Assembly (NCBI GenBank): GCA_017881765.1
Contig: JADGQN010000029.1
Location: 1 to 20,722 of the forward strand
Source: Syntrophobacterales bacterium
Lineage (GTDB): Bacteria; Desulfobacterota; Syntrophorhabdia; Syntrophorhabdales; WCHB1-27
DNA length: 20,722 bases
Direction: 5' to 3'
Shown here one piece after another: positions 1 to 7,842 of this stretch. The number at the start of each line of letters is the position of its first letter. Positions within the stretch are counted from its first letter, which is position 1. Both the position numbers and the translations under genes were made by a program. The notes beneath the pieces are model-generated. The model had not been told where the DNA came from. It searched no databases and saw nothing but the letters and a program-made list of their open reading frames with translations.

Positions 1-1260
1 CTCAGCCTTTTCTGCGATGTCGCCGACGTCGATGCCGGACGTATCCTGTATCCAGAGCATGGGAACCCTGTCCCTGCCGCAGAGCGTGACAAACTCGTTG
101 ACCTTGATGAGCCCCTCTCTATAGAACTTGCCGCCGATGCCCGGATACGGGGCGTACTGGGGGTAACCCTTCGGCAGCATACCCTGCACATTTGCGACGA
201 CGCCGACGAGGAACCCGTCAATCTTTACGAGGCCCGTGTAAAGCTCGGGTCCGTAATCAGGCCTGAACTCCATATGCTCGCTGCCGTCGACAAGCCTTGC
301 TATGAACTGTCTTATATCGTAGGTCATTTTCTGATTGAAGGCGACGATGCTGTACAGGTCTTCAGCGGAGAACTGTGGTTCCGCGGGCTCCGCAACCCTG
401 AAGAATTTGCCGTTGTATGCGGGTAGATAGTTCACCCATTCTTTCACCGCATCAAGGATCGCTTCCTCTGTCTGGAAAACCTGTTTGAAAAACCCGGTAT
501 TGTCGTAATGGATTTCAACCCTGCCAGGGGGAACCGACTTGAATTTCCTCGTTGCCTCTATGATCTGCTCAGCCATGGCCTCGTCAAAAAATCCCTTCGG
601 GGCCATGCCGCTCACAATGCCTGCGCCGCCGACGGCGATGTTACAATCCTTGTGGGCAAGGAGCAGTGTCGGGCTGATGCCTTGGTAGCCGCCGCCAGCC
701 GGGTTTGTTCCGTATATCGCGGCAAGAACGGGGATACCGAGTTTGTTCAGTTCAGCGTGTCTGAAGAAAGTTGTTCCGTTCCCTCTCCTGTTTGCATAGA
801 CCTTTTCCTGCTCGGTCAACTTCACACCACTGCAGTTGACGAGCCAAACGAGGGGGCAATGCAATCTCTTCGAGATGTCGGTAACCCTCAGGATATTGTC
901 CGCCTGCCCTGCAATCCATGCGCCCGCCATAACCTTGTTGTCAAATCCGATGATGACGCACCACCTGCCGTTTATCCTGCCGAGACCATCCACCACACCA
1001 GTAGTCCCCGACTCTTCCTGCATCGGATCATAGAGTATATGAAGAGGCGCCCACGTACCGGGGTCCACGATGTACTCCAGCCTCTGGTGAACCGTCCACT
1101 CACCCCTCTTGGCAAGGACTTCTTTTGGCAAACCTGCATTCTTATTCTTCTCAACAAGCGCCGCAATTTCCGCTTCAACTTTCTTGATCTCCTCGGCGTT
1201 TTTCTCGTTCACTTTTATCGGCTTGCCTAAATCCTGCATCTTTTGAAAATATGGTCTCAT
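1..1260 (-). CDS. gcdA: Glutaconyl-CoA decarboxylase, alpha (carboxyltransferase) subunit, C-terminus cut off
   Basis: Reading the minus strand from ATG at 1258-1260 gives an open frame of 420 codons that runs off the left edge (start MRPYFQKMQDLGKPIKV). It has the carboxyltransferase fold signatures of biotin-dependent acyl-CoA carboxylases/decarboxylases, with a Gly-rich oxyanion segment (NPAGGGYQGISPT) and, further on, VGGAGIVSGM. The N-terminus and domain order fit the alpha subunit of the sodium-pumping glutaconyl-CoA decarboxylase (about 585 residues in the family), so roughly 70% is visible. In that membrane complex the alpha subunit moves CO2 from glutaconyl-CoA to biotin on the gamma subunit, giving crotonyl-CoA; beta then couples decarboxylation to Na+ export. 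In anaerobes this lies on the glutarate, glutamate and benzoyl-CoA routes. The start is supported by GGAGG about 7 nt upstream (1267-1273) and a strong promoter. A related acyl-CoA carboxylase is the main alternative. Confidence 0.85.
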   Translation of the reverse strand, partial: MRPYFQKMQDLGKPIKVNEKNAEEIKKVEAEIAALVEKNKNAGLPKEVLAKRGEWTVHQRLEYIVDPGTWAPLHILYDPMQEESGTTGVVDGLGRINGRWCVIIGFDNKVMAGAWIAGQADNILRVTDISKRLHCPLVWLVNCSGVKLTEQEKVYANRRGNGTTFFRHAELNKLGIPVLAAIYGTNPAGGGYQGISPTLLLAHKDCNIAVGGAGIVSGMAPKGFFDEAMAEQIIEATRKFKSVPPGRVEIHYDNTGFFKQVFQTEEAILDAVKEWVNYLPAYNGKFFRVAEPAEPQFSAEDLYSIVAFNQKMTYDIRQFIARLVDGSEHMEFRPDYGPELYTGLVKIDGFLVGVVANVQGMLPKGYPQYAPYPGIGGKFYREGLIKVNEFVTLCGRDRVPMLWIQDTSGIDVGDIAEKAE

Positions 1261-1305
1261 CTCGTCCCCTCCGGTGTATTAGTTTCAGTTGTTATTATTT
1301 TCACA

Positions 1306-1335
1306 ATTATATTTTTTGTATACGGTCGTTGTCAA
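1306..1335 (-). promoter_or_regulatory. Near-consensus sigma70 promoter of the glutaconyl-CoA decarboxylase gene
   Basis: On the minus strand a perfect -35 TTGACA (1330-1335) and a perfect -10 TATAAT (1306-1311) are separated by 18 bp. The predicted start of transcription near 1299 leaves a leader of about 40 nt, which ends in a GGAGGGG ribosome binding site before the ATG at 1260. Both hexamers match consensus, so this is likely a strong housekeeping-type promoter. No operator-like dyad is evident around it. Confidence 0.75.
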
Positions 1336-1423
1336 CATAAAACGTACGAACAATTGCTCTTTCCGGGTATTTTGGGCAGAAATATGCACGTTTGTGATGC
1401 CGTAGAACCTGTTAAATAAGTGG

Positions 1424-1484
1424 GCAGGCCGGGCGCACCGTTTTCTCCGCTCTCTAGCGCTCCGAAAAGGTCCTTCCGGCCTGC
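1424..1484. other. Inverted repeat between divergent/tail regions, possible RNA hairpin
   Basis: GCAGGCCGG (1424-1432) is matched by its reverse complement CCGGCCTGC (1476-1484), enclosing 43 nt that contain the shorter self-complementary word AGCGCT. It lies in the gene-free stretch 1336-1567, where I see no coding potential. It could be a transcription terminator for the leftward transformylase gene or another repeat; there is no T-tract to settle this. Confidence 0.35.
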
Positions 1485-1567
1485 ATTCTATTAATGGATT
1501 AATTCGCAGGCAATACGCATCGGACTCGCGGAAAGGCCTAAGGATGGCCGGGCCACGAAGCAGCCAA

Positions 1568-1694
1568 GGACGCCGAGTATGAGGCTCCAGATGTGGGGGC
1601 GCTCAAGCCGGGAGGAACGGAGGCGTACCTGGTGGTACGTCGAAGTGAGGCACGGCGAAGGCAACGCCGCAGATGGACCTCAGACTTGGCGTCC
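1568..1694 (+). repeat. Structured repeat element, copy 1 (abuts the transformylase stop codon)
   Basis: The outer ends form an imperfect inverted repeat: GGACGCCGAGTATGAGG at 1568-1584, against the reverse complement GGACGCCAAGTCTGAGG ending at 1694. Inside, CAGATG occurs at 1588-1593 and again in direct orientation at 1670-1675. Between them lie blocks shared with copy 2, including a hairpin CGTACC-TGGT-GGTACG (1624-1639) and the words GAGGAACG, GTACGTCG and GGCGAA. The element ends two bases before the stop codon of the leftward gene. The long plus-strand open frame crossing it (1579-2304) is antisense to a real gene and is not counted as coding. Confidence 0.65.
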
Positions 1695-1695
1695 G

Positions 1696-2982
1696 CTAGT
1701 GCTTGAACAGGCGCTGGCCTGTAAACACCATCGTCACGTTCGATTCGTTACATGCCTCGATCACTTCAAAGTCCCTCTCGGAACCGCCCGGCTGTATCAC
1801 ACCGGTTGCGCCTTCCTTGATTGCCGCATCGACTCCGTCCCTGAATGGGAAGAAACCGTCGGAGACCACGATGGATCCCAGGAGACCCCCCTTCTGGCTC
1901 TTCGTGTATTCCTCTATCTCCTTCAGGTCCTCCAGCTTCCTCGTGCCTTGCTCAGCCTCCAGCTTGAAGATCGCGTAAGGCACTCCGAATTTCTTGAAGA
2001 CCTGACCGTCCATGAACTTCGTGTACGCCTTGAACGTTGCGATCTCGACAACGCCGACCCGGTCCTGCTCGCCCGTGCCGATGGCAACGGTGGCTTCGTT
2101 CTTCACGAACAGAGCAGAGTTAGAACTGACTCCGGACTCGATATACCAGCCAAAGAGCATATCGGCGAGTTCCTTCTCGCTGGGCGCCCTTTTGATCTTG
2201 TACTCTTGACCTTTGTAGGTCGTTTGAGCCAGTTTCAAATCTTCCCCGCCCTTGATCTTGGCGGGCTGCGATTCCTGGATGATGAGACCGCCGTCCATGA
2301 GTGACTTGAAGTCGATGATCCTTTTCGTCTTATAGGCCTGCAGTCGTTCGATCTCCTTGATCTGCAGGATCCTCAAATTCTTCCACTTCTTCAAAATGTC
2401 AAGGGCTGCCCCCTCATAATCGGGCGCGCAAACCACTTCGAAGTAGAAGGGTGCCATTGCTTTGGCCGTCTCGGCGTCCAGCGTCTTTGAGAAGACCACG
2501 GCACCACCAAAGGCAGCGATCCGGTCACACCAGAAGGCTTTGTCGAAAGCCTCTGCCGACGAAGAGCCATACGCCGCGCCGCACGGGTTGTTGTGCTTCA
2601 TGATGGAGCACGCAGGTTTTTTATCCAGGAACCGGATGATGTTGAGGGCATTGTCTACATCGGTGAGGTTTATTTTTCCCGGATGTTTTCCCACCTGCAG
2701 CTGGTCTTTCTCCGTGAGCTTGCTCACGAGCCCGTTGTCAAAGTCAAAGAAACGGACATCTCCCAGTGTGATGTTGCCGCGGACCAGCTCGTAAAGGGCT
2801 GCAGGCTGGTCAGGGTTTTCACCATAGCGGATACCCCGCTCAACGTCCGCTTTCTCGTCCGCATCATAGATGCTCCAGACCCTCTTTCGGTACTCCAGTA
2901 CCTGCCCGCCCATATCGATCTTGATAGTATCGGGAAACTTGTCCTTTACAACTTTTTTGTACATGTCTTTGATCTGTGCCAT
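1696..2982 (-). CDS. purH: Stand-alone AICAR transformylase (PurH C-terminal domain without IMP cyclohydrolase)
   Basis: The 428-residue product belongs to the AICAR transformylase half of PurH. This enzyme formylates the purine intermediate AICAR with 10-formyl-tetrahydrofolate, the ninth step of de novo purine synthesis, in the cytoplasm. Visible motifs are RYGENPDQPAAL (about residues 52-63), the catalytic Lys-His pair in KHNNPCG (K129-H130), and near the end VVSDGFFPFRDGVD and VIQPGGSERD. Bifunctional PurH is about 520 residues and begins with an MGS-like cyclohydrolase domain. Here the protein starts straight into the transformylase region, so ring closure to IMP must come from another gene. 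The start at 2982 (MAQIKDMYKK) is chosen over an upstream in-frame one because GGAGGAGA lies 4-5 nt before it and upstream codons fall in a repeat. RYGENPHQ, the usual form, here has Asp for His. Confidence 0.85.
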   Translation of the reverse strand: MAQIKDMYKKVVKDKFPDTIKIDMGGQVLEYRKRVWSIYDADEKADVERGIRYGENPDQPAALYELVRGNITLGDVRFFDFDNGLVSKLTEKDQLQVGKHPGKINLTDVDNALNIIRFLDKKPACSIMKHNNPCGAAYGSSSAEAFDKAFWCDRIAAFGGAVVFSKTLDAETAKAMAPFYFEVVCAPDYEGAALDILKKWKNLRILQIKEIERLQAYKTKRIIDFKSLMDGGLIIQESQPAKIKGGEDLKLAQTTYKGQEYKIKRAPSEKELADMLFGWYIESGVSSNSALFVKNEATVAIGTGEQDRVGVVEIATFKAYTKFMDGQVFKKFGVPYAIFKLEAEQGTRKLEDLKEIEEYTKSQKGGLLGSIVVSDGFFPFRDGVDAAIKEGATGVIQPGGSERDFEVIEACNESNVTMVFTGQRLFKH

Positions 2983-3000
2983 GTAATCTCCTCCGGGGGC

Positions 3001-3102
3001 GGCGGCGTCTAACGCGCATCTGTGTCGTTCCGTTTCGCCCTGCGGGACTCCGACGTACAATAAGTACGCCTACGTTCCTCGGGCTCACGCGCCTAACATC
3101 TG
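3001..3102 (-). repeat. Structured repeat element, copy 2 (upstream of the transformylase gene)
   Basis: Read on the minus strand, CAGATG (3097-3102) and a second CAGATG (3017-3022) border an 80-nt core that aligns with the 82-nt core of copy 1. Shared blocks include GAGGAACG-AGGCGTAC, GTACGTCG-AGT and GGCGAA. A hairpin CGTAC-loop-GTACG (3054-3068) occupies the same place, with a different loop. The 3' side ends in GC-rich CGCGTTAGACGCCGCC just before the transformylase ribosome binding site, so it would form part of that gene's 5' leader if transcribed. Confidence 0.65.
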
Positions 3103-3228
3103 CATCGTTATACTTGCCGCTCAGTTTGTGAATGGTCGAGAGTAAAAACTCGTCGACGTTGTTTTCTCACAGCATCTCATCTGTCCTATCCCAATGAACT
3201 ACTCCGCCGCAAGCAGCGGGGTATTCTG

Positions 3229-3329
3229 CGTCATACCGGACTTGATCCGGCATCCAGTCCGGTGTCTGGATGTCCCGCTTCCGCGGGATTACTGCCCGCT
3301 TCGCTCCACCGGCGTCCGCCGGAATGACG
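3229..3329. repeat. CGTCATTCCGG-type palindromic intergenic repeat
   Basis: A roughly 101-bp element begins CGTCATACCGG and ends with the near reverse complement CCGGAATGACG. It is built of successive small hairpins: CCGGACTTGATCCGG, CCCGCTTCCGCGGG and CCGGCGTCCGCCGG. This resembles the CGTCATTCC(C/G)G palindromic repeats dispersed in many proteobacterial genomes, whose reading frames give PADAGGA-like peptides. It sits between the transketolase stop and the upstream side of the transformylase gene. The rest of 3103-3392 holds no gene that I can support. Confidence 0.6.
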
Positions 3330-3392
3330 GCACACGTTAAATTTCTTTCTTCTCTTAACCTCAACCTTTACCTTCTTTTGTTCTTACCTGTT

Positions 3393-5288
3393 CTACTTGA
3401 GCGCAGCTCGCATCGCTTCTACCATCGACCCGATGTCGAGTTTTTCAGCTTGCAGAAGCTCTTCCGTATCGCCTGATTTTCCGTAATCCTTCACGCCAAA
3501 GCTCTCCACCTTCCCTTGATAACCGTGTCGCAAGAGGTAGTATCCGATCGGCGGCATGATGCCCGTCGCAGGATTATGGTCCTCATACGTGAAAATAGCT
3601 TTCAGCCCGAGAAGCCCCGCCATCGCCTTCTCATCCACCTCGGTCACGCAGACCATATTGACTACCTTGAGCGATACGCCGTCTTTCAGGAGCCGCTCAC
3701 GGATAGAAAGGGCGCGGCTCAACATACCACCGTACGTGATGATCGCGGCATCCGTACCCTCCCTCACGACATCCATGCTTCCATACGAGAATCTGTACCC
3801 GTTGGCGAAGAAGGGCATCCCCTTCTCGTCCAGTATCACAGGCCATTTGGAGCGGCCAGTGCCGATAAGAAAGTTGCCGTTCGTGGCGGCGACGTACCTG
3901 GTGACCCGATCCACCTGGTTTGTATCCGCCGGGACTATGGTCTTAAAGTGGTAAAGATTACGCGTCAGACCGATATAGTCGATGCATTGGTGGGTCTTGC
4001 CATCCTGCCCTACATCGAGCCCCACGTGTGTCGCTACGACCTTAAGATTCGTCTTATTGATATCGTTCAGTCTGTGTTGGTTATACGTCTCATCGAGGGC
4101 AAAAACGCCGAAGTCGGCGAAGAACGTCACAATTCCCGCAACGGAAAGGGCCCCGGCAATCGTCGCCGCATTGTGCTCCTGTACGCCGCACTGAAAAAAC
4201 TGGTCCGGCGAGCATTTGCAAAAGTCGGAAGTTTTGACGGAGCTTGCAAGGTCGCAGTCAAAGGCACTGATCAGCCGTCCTTCCGGGATGTTCTTATCAG
4301 CGAGGTCCTTGAGCGCCTTACCGAAAGCAGACCGGTTGTCGAGCCCATCAGCATCTGAGTACGTGAAGGGAGTGCCGGTAACCAGGCTGCTCACACTCTC
4401 TGCCTCGCTTTTCACCGGCTGCCAATGCCAGGTACCCTTACGTTGTTCTCTATACCGCTGCAGATCATCCTCTATTCCGAGCACTGCAAGGGCCTGAGGA
4501 TACTCTTTTTCATTCAACGGGCTGCCATGGTAACCCGCCTTGCCTTCCATAAACGGCACGCCCTTTCCGATGACGGTGTGGGCAAGGATGCAGGTCGGGT
4601 TTTCACTCTGACGGACCCTGCGCAGGGCGGCGTATATCTCAGCCACATTGTGACCATCGACCTCAACCACGTCCCAGCCGTCGGCGAGGTAGTTCTGGAC
4701 TATGTTCACGGGCATCACATCATCCACGCATCCGCTTATCTGAATGCGGTTATAATCGATGAGAACGGTGATGTTGCCAAGACAGTACTTCTTCGCGAAC
4801 CTTCTTGCTTCTGAGACTTGCCCCTTTGCCTGTTCTCCATCACTCATCAAAACATAGACATGGCCATGCTCCTTGCGGAGTTTCGCGGCAAGGGCGAAGC
4901 CGCAGCCCGCGGACAGGCCCTGGCCCAGGTTCCCCGTCGACCAGTCGATGAAGGGTATTCCCCTCACCACGTGCCCTTCGAACGGGCTACCTGCTTTTCG
5001 GAAAAACGCGATCACTTCGTCGACCGGTAGATGGCCGAGCCTCGCCAGAGCAGCGTAAACTCCGGGAGACGTATGGCCATGGCTGACAACGATCCGGTCT
5101 CTCGTCGCACCGCCCAGGTTTGCTTGTGAGAAAACAACCAGGTACATATCAAGAGACGACATTGAGCCGCCTGGATGACCCGATCCGGCCAATCGCGTCA
5201 TCTTGATGATATCCCCTTTAGCCAATCGTCCCGCTTCTTTGAGGCGCGACACCTCCTCGCTAGTCAACGCTTCTTGCTCAAACGCCAT
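3393..5288 (-). CDS. tkt: Transketolase
   Basis: The 631-residue, full-length thiamine-diphosphate enzyme moves two-carbon ketol units between sugar phosphates in the non-oxidative pentose phosphate pathway. The N-terminal half carries SGHPGGS (36-42), GHTSPGVYAAL, and the cofactor-binding motif SDGEQ...N (149-180), where Ser replaces the first Gly of the usual GDGE. HGSPL follows near 254. The pyrimidine domain has GVQEHNAATIAGAL, with the expected catalytic Glu, followed by FFADFGVFALDETYNQ, and there is a C-terminal transketolase domain. The start ATG at 5288 has GGAGG 6 nt upstream. The single-polypeptide form contrasts with the two-subunit transketolases of some anaerobes. It stands alone on the minus strand with repeat-rich DNA on both sides. 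A close relative acting on another ketose cannot be excluded. Confidence 0.9.
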   Translation of the reverse strand: MAFEQEALTSEEVSRLKEAGRLAKGDIIKMTRLAGSGHPGGSMSSLDMYLVVFSQANLGGATRDRIVVSHGHTSPGVYAALARLGHLPVDEVIAFFRKAGSPFEGHVVRGIPFIDWSTGNLGQGLSAGCGFALAAKLRKEHGHVYVLMSDGEQAKGQVSEARRFAKKYCLGNITVLIDYNRIQISGCVDDVMPVNIVQNYLADGWDVVEVDGHNVAEIYAALRRVRQSENPTCILAHTVIGKGVPFMEGKAGYHGSPLNEKEYPQALAVLGIEDDLQRYREQRKGTWHWQPVKSEAESVSSLVTGTPFTYSDADGLDNRSAFGKALKDLADKNIPEGRLISAFDCDLASSVKTSDFCKCSPDQFFQCGVQEHNAATIAGALSVAGIVTFFADFGVFALDETYNQHRLNDINKTNLKVVATHVGLDVGQDGKTHQCIDYIGLTRNLYHFKTIVPADTNQVDRVTRYVAATNGNFLIGTGRSKWPVILDEKGMPFFANGYRFSYGSMDVVREGTDAAIITYGGMLSRALSIRERLLKDGVSLKVVNMVCVTEVDEKAMAGLLGLKAIFTYEDHNPATGIMPPIGYYLLRHGYQGKVESFGVKDYGKSGDTEELLQAEKLDIGSMVEAMRAALK

Positions 5289-5309
5289 AGCATCCTCCGT
5301 ATGCTTTTA

Positions 5310-5508
5310 GGGTCATGGGTCATGGGGCAAGGGTCATGGAAAGCACCCGACCTTTGACTCTAGATCCCTGATTATCCTCATTACAATTAATCCGATTTCT
5401 CTGTAAAACCGAACTTCACATGCACTTGAGGTCAGTCTCTCGCTTTCGGTCCACCCATGACCCGTGACCCATGCCCCGTGACCCGATCTACTATGACCCG
5501 TGACCCGC
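5310..5508. repeat. Inverted clusters of GGGTCAYGGG words
   Basis: At 5310-5339 the plus strand reads GGGTCAT-GGGTCAT-GGGGCAA-GGGTCATGG. At 5452-5508 the same words appear in reverse orientation (ATGACCCGTGACCC and variants, about five copies). The arms enclose roughly 110 bp of ordinary, AT-richer DNA that should contain the leftward transketolase promoter; I could not identify one with confidence. The right arm runs into the 3' end of the endonuclease III gene and supplies its last codons. Confidence 0.65.
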
Positions 5509-6126
5509 TTTAAAAAAATCGCACTCCTTCTGCAGAAGACACCGCGGACAATCCGGTTTGCGAGCGATACAAATATACCTTCCATGCAGGGTAATAAGCA
5601 AAGAAAAATCGGTCCATGAGTCTTGGGGCACGAGTTTTTTCAGGTCTGCTTCGATCTTGTCCGGTTCATCCTGCTTGGTGAGTCCTATCCTCTGCGACAC
5701 GCGTATCACGTGTGTGTCCACGATGATCGCCGGCTTGCCGAAGGCGAGGCCCACGACCATATTCGCCGTCTTTCTGCCTACGCCCTTGATGGTGATGAGG
5801 GCCTCAACGTCTTCAGGTATCCGTCCTCCAAACCTTTTCTCTATATCAGCAGCGAAGTTCTTGAGACTACGCGCTTTGTTTCGATAGAAGCCCGTCGGCC
5901 GCACGTCCTCCTCAAGCTCTGTGTCCGCAACCTTCATATAGTCCTTTGTCGTCCTGTACTTTTTGAAGAGAGACTCGGTGACTTTATTGACCCTTTCATC
6001 CGTGCACTGAGCTGCCAGAATAGCAGCAACCATCAGCTCCAGCGGGCTCGAATACTTGAGCTCCACCCTGGGCTTCCCATGCATTTTTTTTAGTTTCTCG
6101 AAGATACCCTTAACCTCTTTTTTCAT
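5491..6126 (-). CDS. nth: Endonuclease III (DNA glycosylase/AP lyase)
   Basis: The 211-residue base-excision repair enzyme removes oxidised pyrimidines and nicks at the abasic site. The helix-hairpin-helix IKGVGRKTANMVVG contains the catalytic Lys (K119), VDTHVIR holds the catalytic Asp (D137), and the [4Fe-4S] ligands are C186-x6-C193-x2-C196-x5-C202. All lie within one residue of the E. coli enzyme positions. I chose ATG at 6126 because GAGAGG lies 7 nt upstream and the resulting length matches the family; a TTG at 6141 is possible. The start overlaps the 3' end of the upstream PolX gene by 17 nt, so the two repair genes are likely co-translated. The last residues AGHGS and the stop are encoded by the GGGTCACGGGTCATAG repeat rather than family sequence. 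Confidence 0.92.
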   Translation of the reverse strand: MKKEVKGIFEKLKKMHGKPRVELKYSSPLELMVAAILAAQCTDERVNKVTESLFKKYRTTKDYMKVADTELEEDVRPTGFYRNKARSLKNFAADIEKRFGGRIPEDVEALITIKGVGRKTANMVVGLAFGKPAIIVDTHVIRVSQRIGLTKQDEPDKIEADLKKLVPQDSWTDFSLLITLHGRYICIARKPDCPRCLLQKECDFFKAGHGS

Positions 6127-7837
6127 TGCGCATCCTCTCAAAAATCTTCGTTACTTCTTTAGCTGTCCGCGTGTTGAGTATATCTCCCCTCTCCTGCCAG
6201 CCCTTGCGGGCCGTGCCGATGCCGTAGAACAGATCGGACAACCCGGCCGTAGAGTGCGCATCAGGGTTGATGGCTATCATGACGCCCTGCTGTTTGGCCA
6301 TTTTGAGGTATCTCCAATCGATGTCAAGACGATAAGGACTGGCGTTCAGTTCGAGAAGCACGTGATGTCCGGCTGCCATCTCAATAATGTTTTTCATATC
6401 TACGTCATACCCGTCACGTCCCAGGAGAAGCCTGCCTGTCGGATGGCCAAGTATGGTCATGAACGGGTTCTTCATTGCCTTCAGAATTCTCTTTTCCATA
6501 TCAGCCCGCTTCATCGTGAAGCTCGAATGGATCGAGCCCACCACAAAGTCGAACCCTTCAAGTATCTTCTCATCATAGTCGAGACTGCCGTCAGGCAATA
6601 TGTCACTCTCTATGCCTTTGAACAGATGAAAGTCACGGCTTTTTTCGTTGAGGCTATCTATCTCATCCCATTGTTTGCGCAGCGTGTCAGGTTTGAGGCC
6701 GCCCGCGTACGCGGCGGTCTTGCTGTGATCTGAAATGCCCACATAGGAGAGCCCCATCTTCTTCGCCGCTTCGACGATCTTCTCCAGTGTATCAACCCCG
6801 TCGCTCAGGTGCGTATGCACGTGAAAGGTACCTTTCAGATCCTCGAACCTTACCAGGTCAGGCAGCTTTCCTGATTGAGCCGCCTCAATCTCCCCTATGT
6901 CCTCCCTGAGTTCAGGAGGAATGTAGGCAAGGCCGAGATGCTTGTAAACCTCTGCCTCGGTGCGAAGAACAACGGAATCGCCGTTGGTGAATAGCCCGTA
7001 CTCATTCAGCTTGAGATCCTTCTTCTTGGCAATGCCCCGGAGCTTTACGTTATGCTCCTTGCTGCCCGTGAAATACATCAGGGCGTACGGGTAGGCTTCT
7101 TTGCTCACCACCCTCAGATCAGCCTCGATGCCAAGGTTCAGACGGACTGATGTCTTTGTATCCCCCTCCGCAATAACATCTTCCACCTCAGGCAGCGAGC
7201 GGAAATGCTTGGAGAGCTTCTTCGAGTCAGCCCCCGCCACGAGAATATCGATGTCTCTGACGATCTCCTTCCGCCTCCGGATGCTGCCGCACACATCCAC
7301 CAGCTCGGGGTTTGTAATCTTATCGAATCCTTCTTTTATCTTCATTGCCAGAGGGTAGATGTCACCCAACAGGAACTCGCCCTTATGTTTCTTAATGAAT
7401 TCGATGCCCTCAAGGATCTTCTCCTGAGTCCTGGCGCCGAACCCGAAGAGAGACGCAAGCCGGTTTTCCCTGGCCGCGTACTCCAGCTCTCCGACGTTGG
7501 TGATGCCGAGGGTATCATAGAGAACCTTGATCTTGCGTGGGCCTAGATTGGGGATCTGCAACAATTCAAGCAGGCTCAACGGGATCTCTTTGGTTAATTC
7601 CTCATAGTAGGTCATTTTGCCCGTTTTTATGTATTCTTCCAGCTTCGTCGCTATCGCATCCCCGATGCCCTGTATCTCCCTCAAACGTCCTGTTCTTATT
7701 ACCTCGTCCAAGTCGTCAACCTCCGACAGGGCCCTTGCGGCGTTATGATAAGCCCTTACTTTGAAGGGGTTCTCCCCCTTCATGTCGAGTAAGTCACCGA
7801 TCTGATCGAGGAATGCGGGAAGAGATTTTGGAGGCAT
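6110..7837 (-). CDS. polX: PolX-type DNA polymerase with C-terminal PHP domain
   Basis: The 575-residue protein has the bacterial PolX layout. The N-terminal helix-hairpin-helix region includes IQGIGDAIATKLEEYI (55-70) and IPNLGPRKIKVLY (95-107). The polymerase palm has GSIRRRKE (184-191), the metal-binding aspartates in DIDIL (D195, D197) and a third at D240. A C-terminal PHP phosphoesterase domain starts near 335 with HVHTHLSDG. These enzymes fill short gaps in base-excision repair and have 3'-5' exonuclease and AP-endonuclease activities. The gene is followed by, and overlaps, endonuclease III, which supports a shared repair role. The start at 7837 is needed to keep the family's N-terminal helix. 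No Shine-Dalgarno sequence precedes it, and a promoter lies only a few bases upstream. Confidence 0.9.
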   Translation of the reverse strand: MPPKSLPAFLDQIGDLLDMKGENPFKVRAYHNAARALSEVDDLDEVIRTGRLREIQGIGDAIATKLEEYIKTGKMTYYEELTKEIPLSLLELLQIPNLGPRKIKVLYDTLGITNVGELEYAARENRLASLFGFGARTQEKILEGIEFIKKHKGEFLLGDIYPLAMKIKEGFDKITNPELVDVCGSIRRRKEIVRDIDILVAGADSKKLSKHFRSLPEVEDVIAEGDTKTSVRLNLGIEADLRVVSKEAYPYALMYFTGSKEHNVKLRGIAKKKDLKLNEYGLFTNGDSVVLRTEAEVYKHLGLAYIPPELREDIGEIEAAQSGKLPDLVRFEDLKGTFHVHTHLSDGVDTLEKIVEAAKKMGLSYVGISDHSKTAAYAGGLKPDTLRKQWDEIDSLNEKSRDFHLFKGIESDILPDGSLDYDEKILEGFDFVVGSIHSSFTMKRADMEKRILKAMKNPFMTILGHPTGRLLLGRDGYDVDMKNIIEMAAGHHVLLELNASPYRLDIDWRYLKMAKQQGVMIAINPDAHSTAGLSDLFYGIGTARKGWQERGDILNTRTAKEVTKIFERMRNEKRG

Positions 7838-7842
7838 GACCT

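Noticed and set aside
508..1230. Long plus-strand open frame opposite the glutaconyl-CoA decarboxylase gene
   Set aside because: The minus-strand frame encodes a recognisable carboxyltransferase with promoter and ribosome binding site; the plus-strand product has no family features.
1579..2304. 241-codon plus-strand open frame across the transformylase 3' half
   Set aside because: It starts inside a repeat element and is antisense to a clear enzyme gene; the product looks like a shadow translation.
2983..3060. Upstream extension of the transformylase protein to position 3060
   Set aside because: The extra 26 residues come from the repeat element, and the ATG at 2982 has a strong ribosome binding site.
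3103..3180. Possible promoter for the transformylase gene (TATAAC near 3108)
   Set aside because: No -35 hexamer at an acceptable distance.
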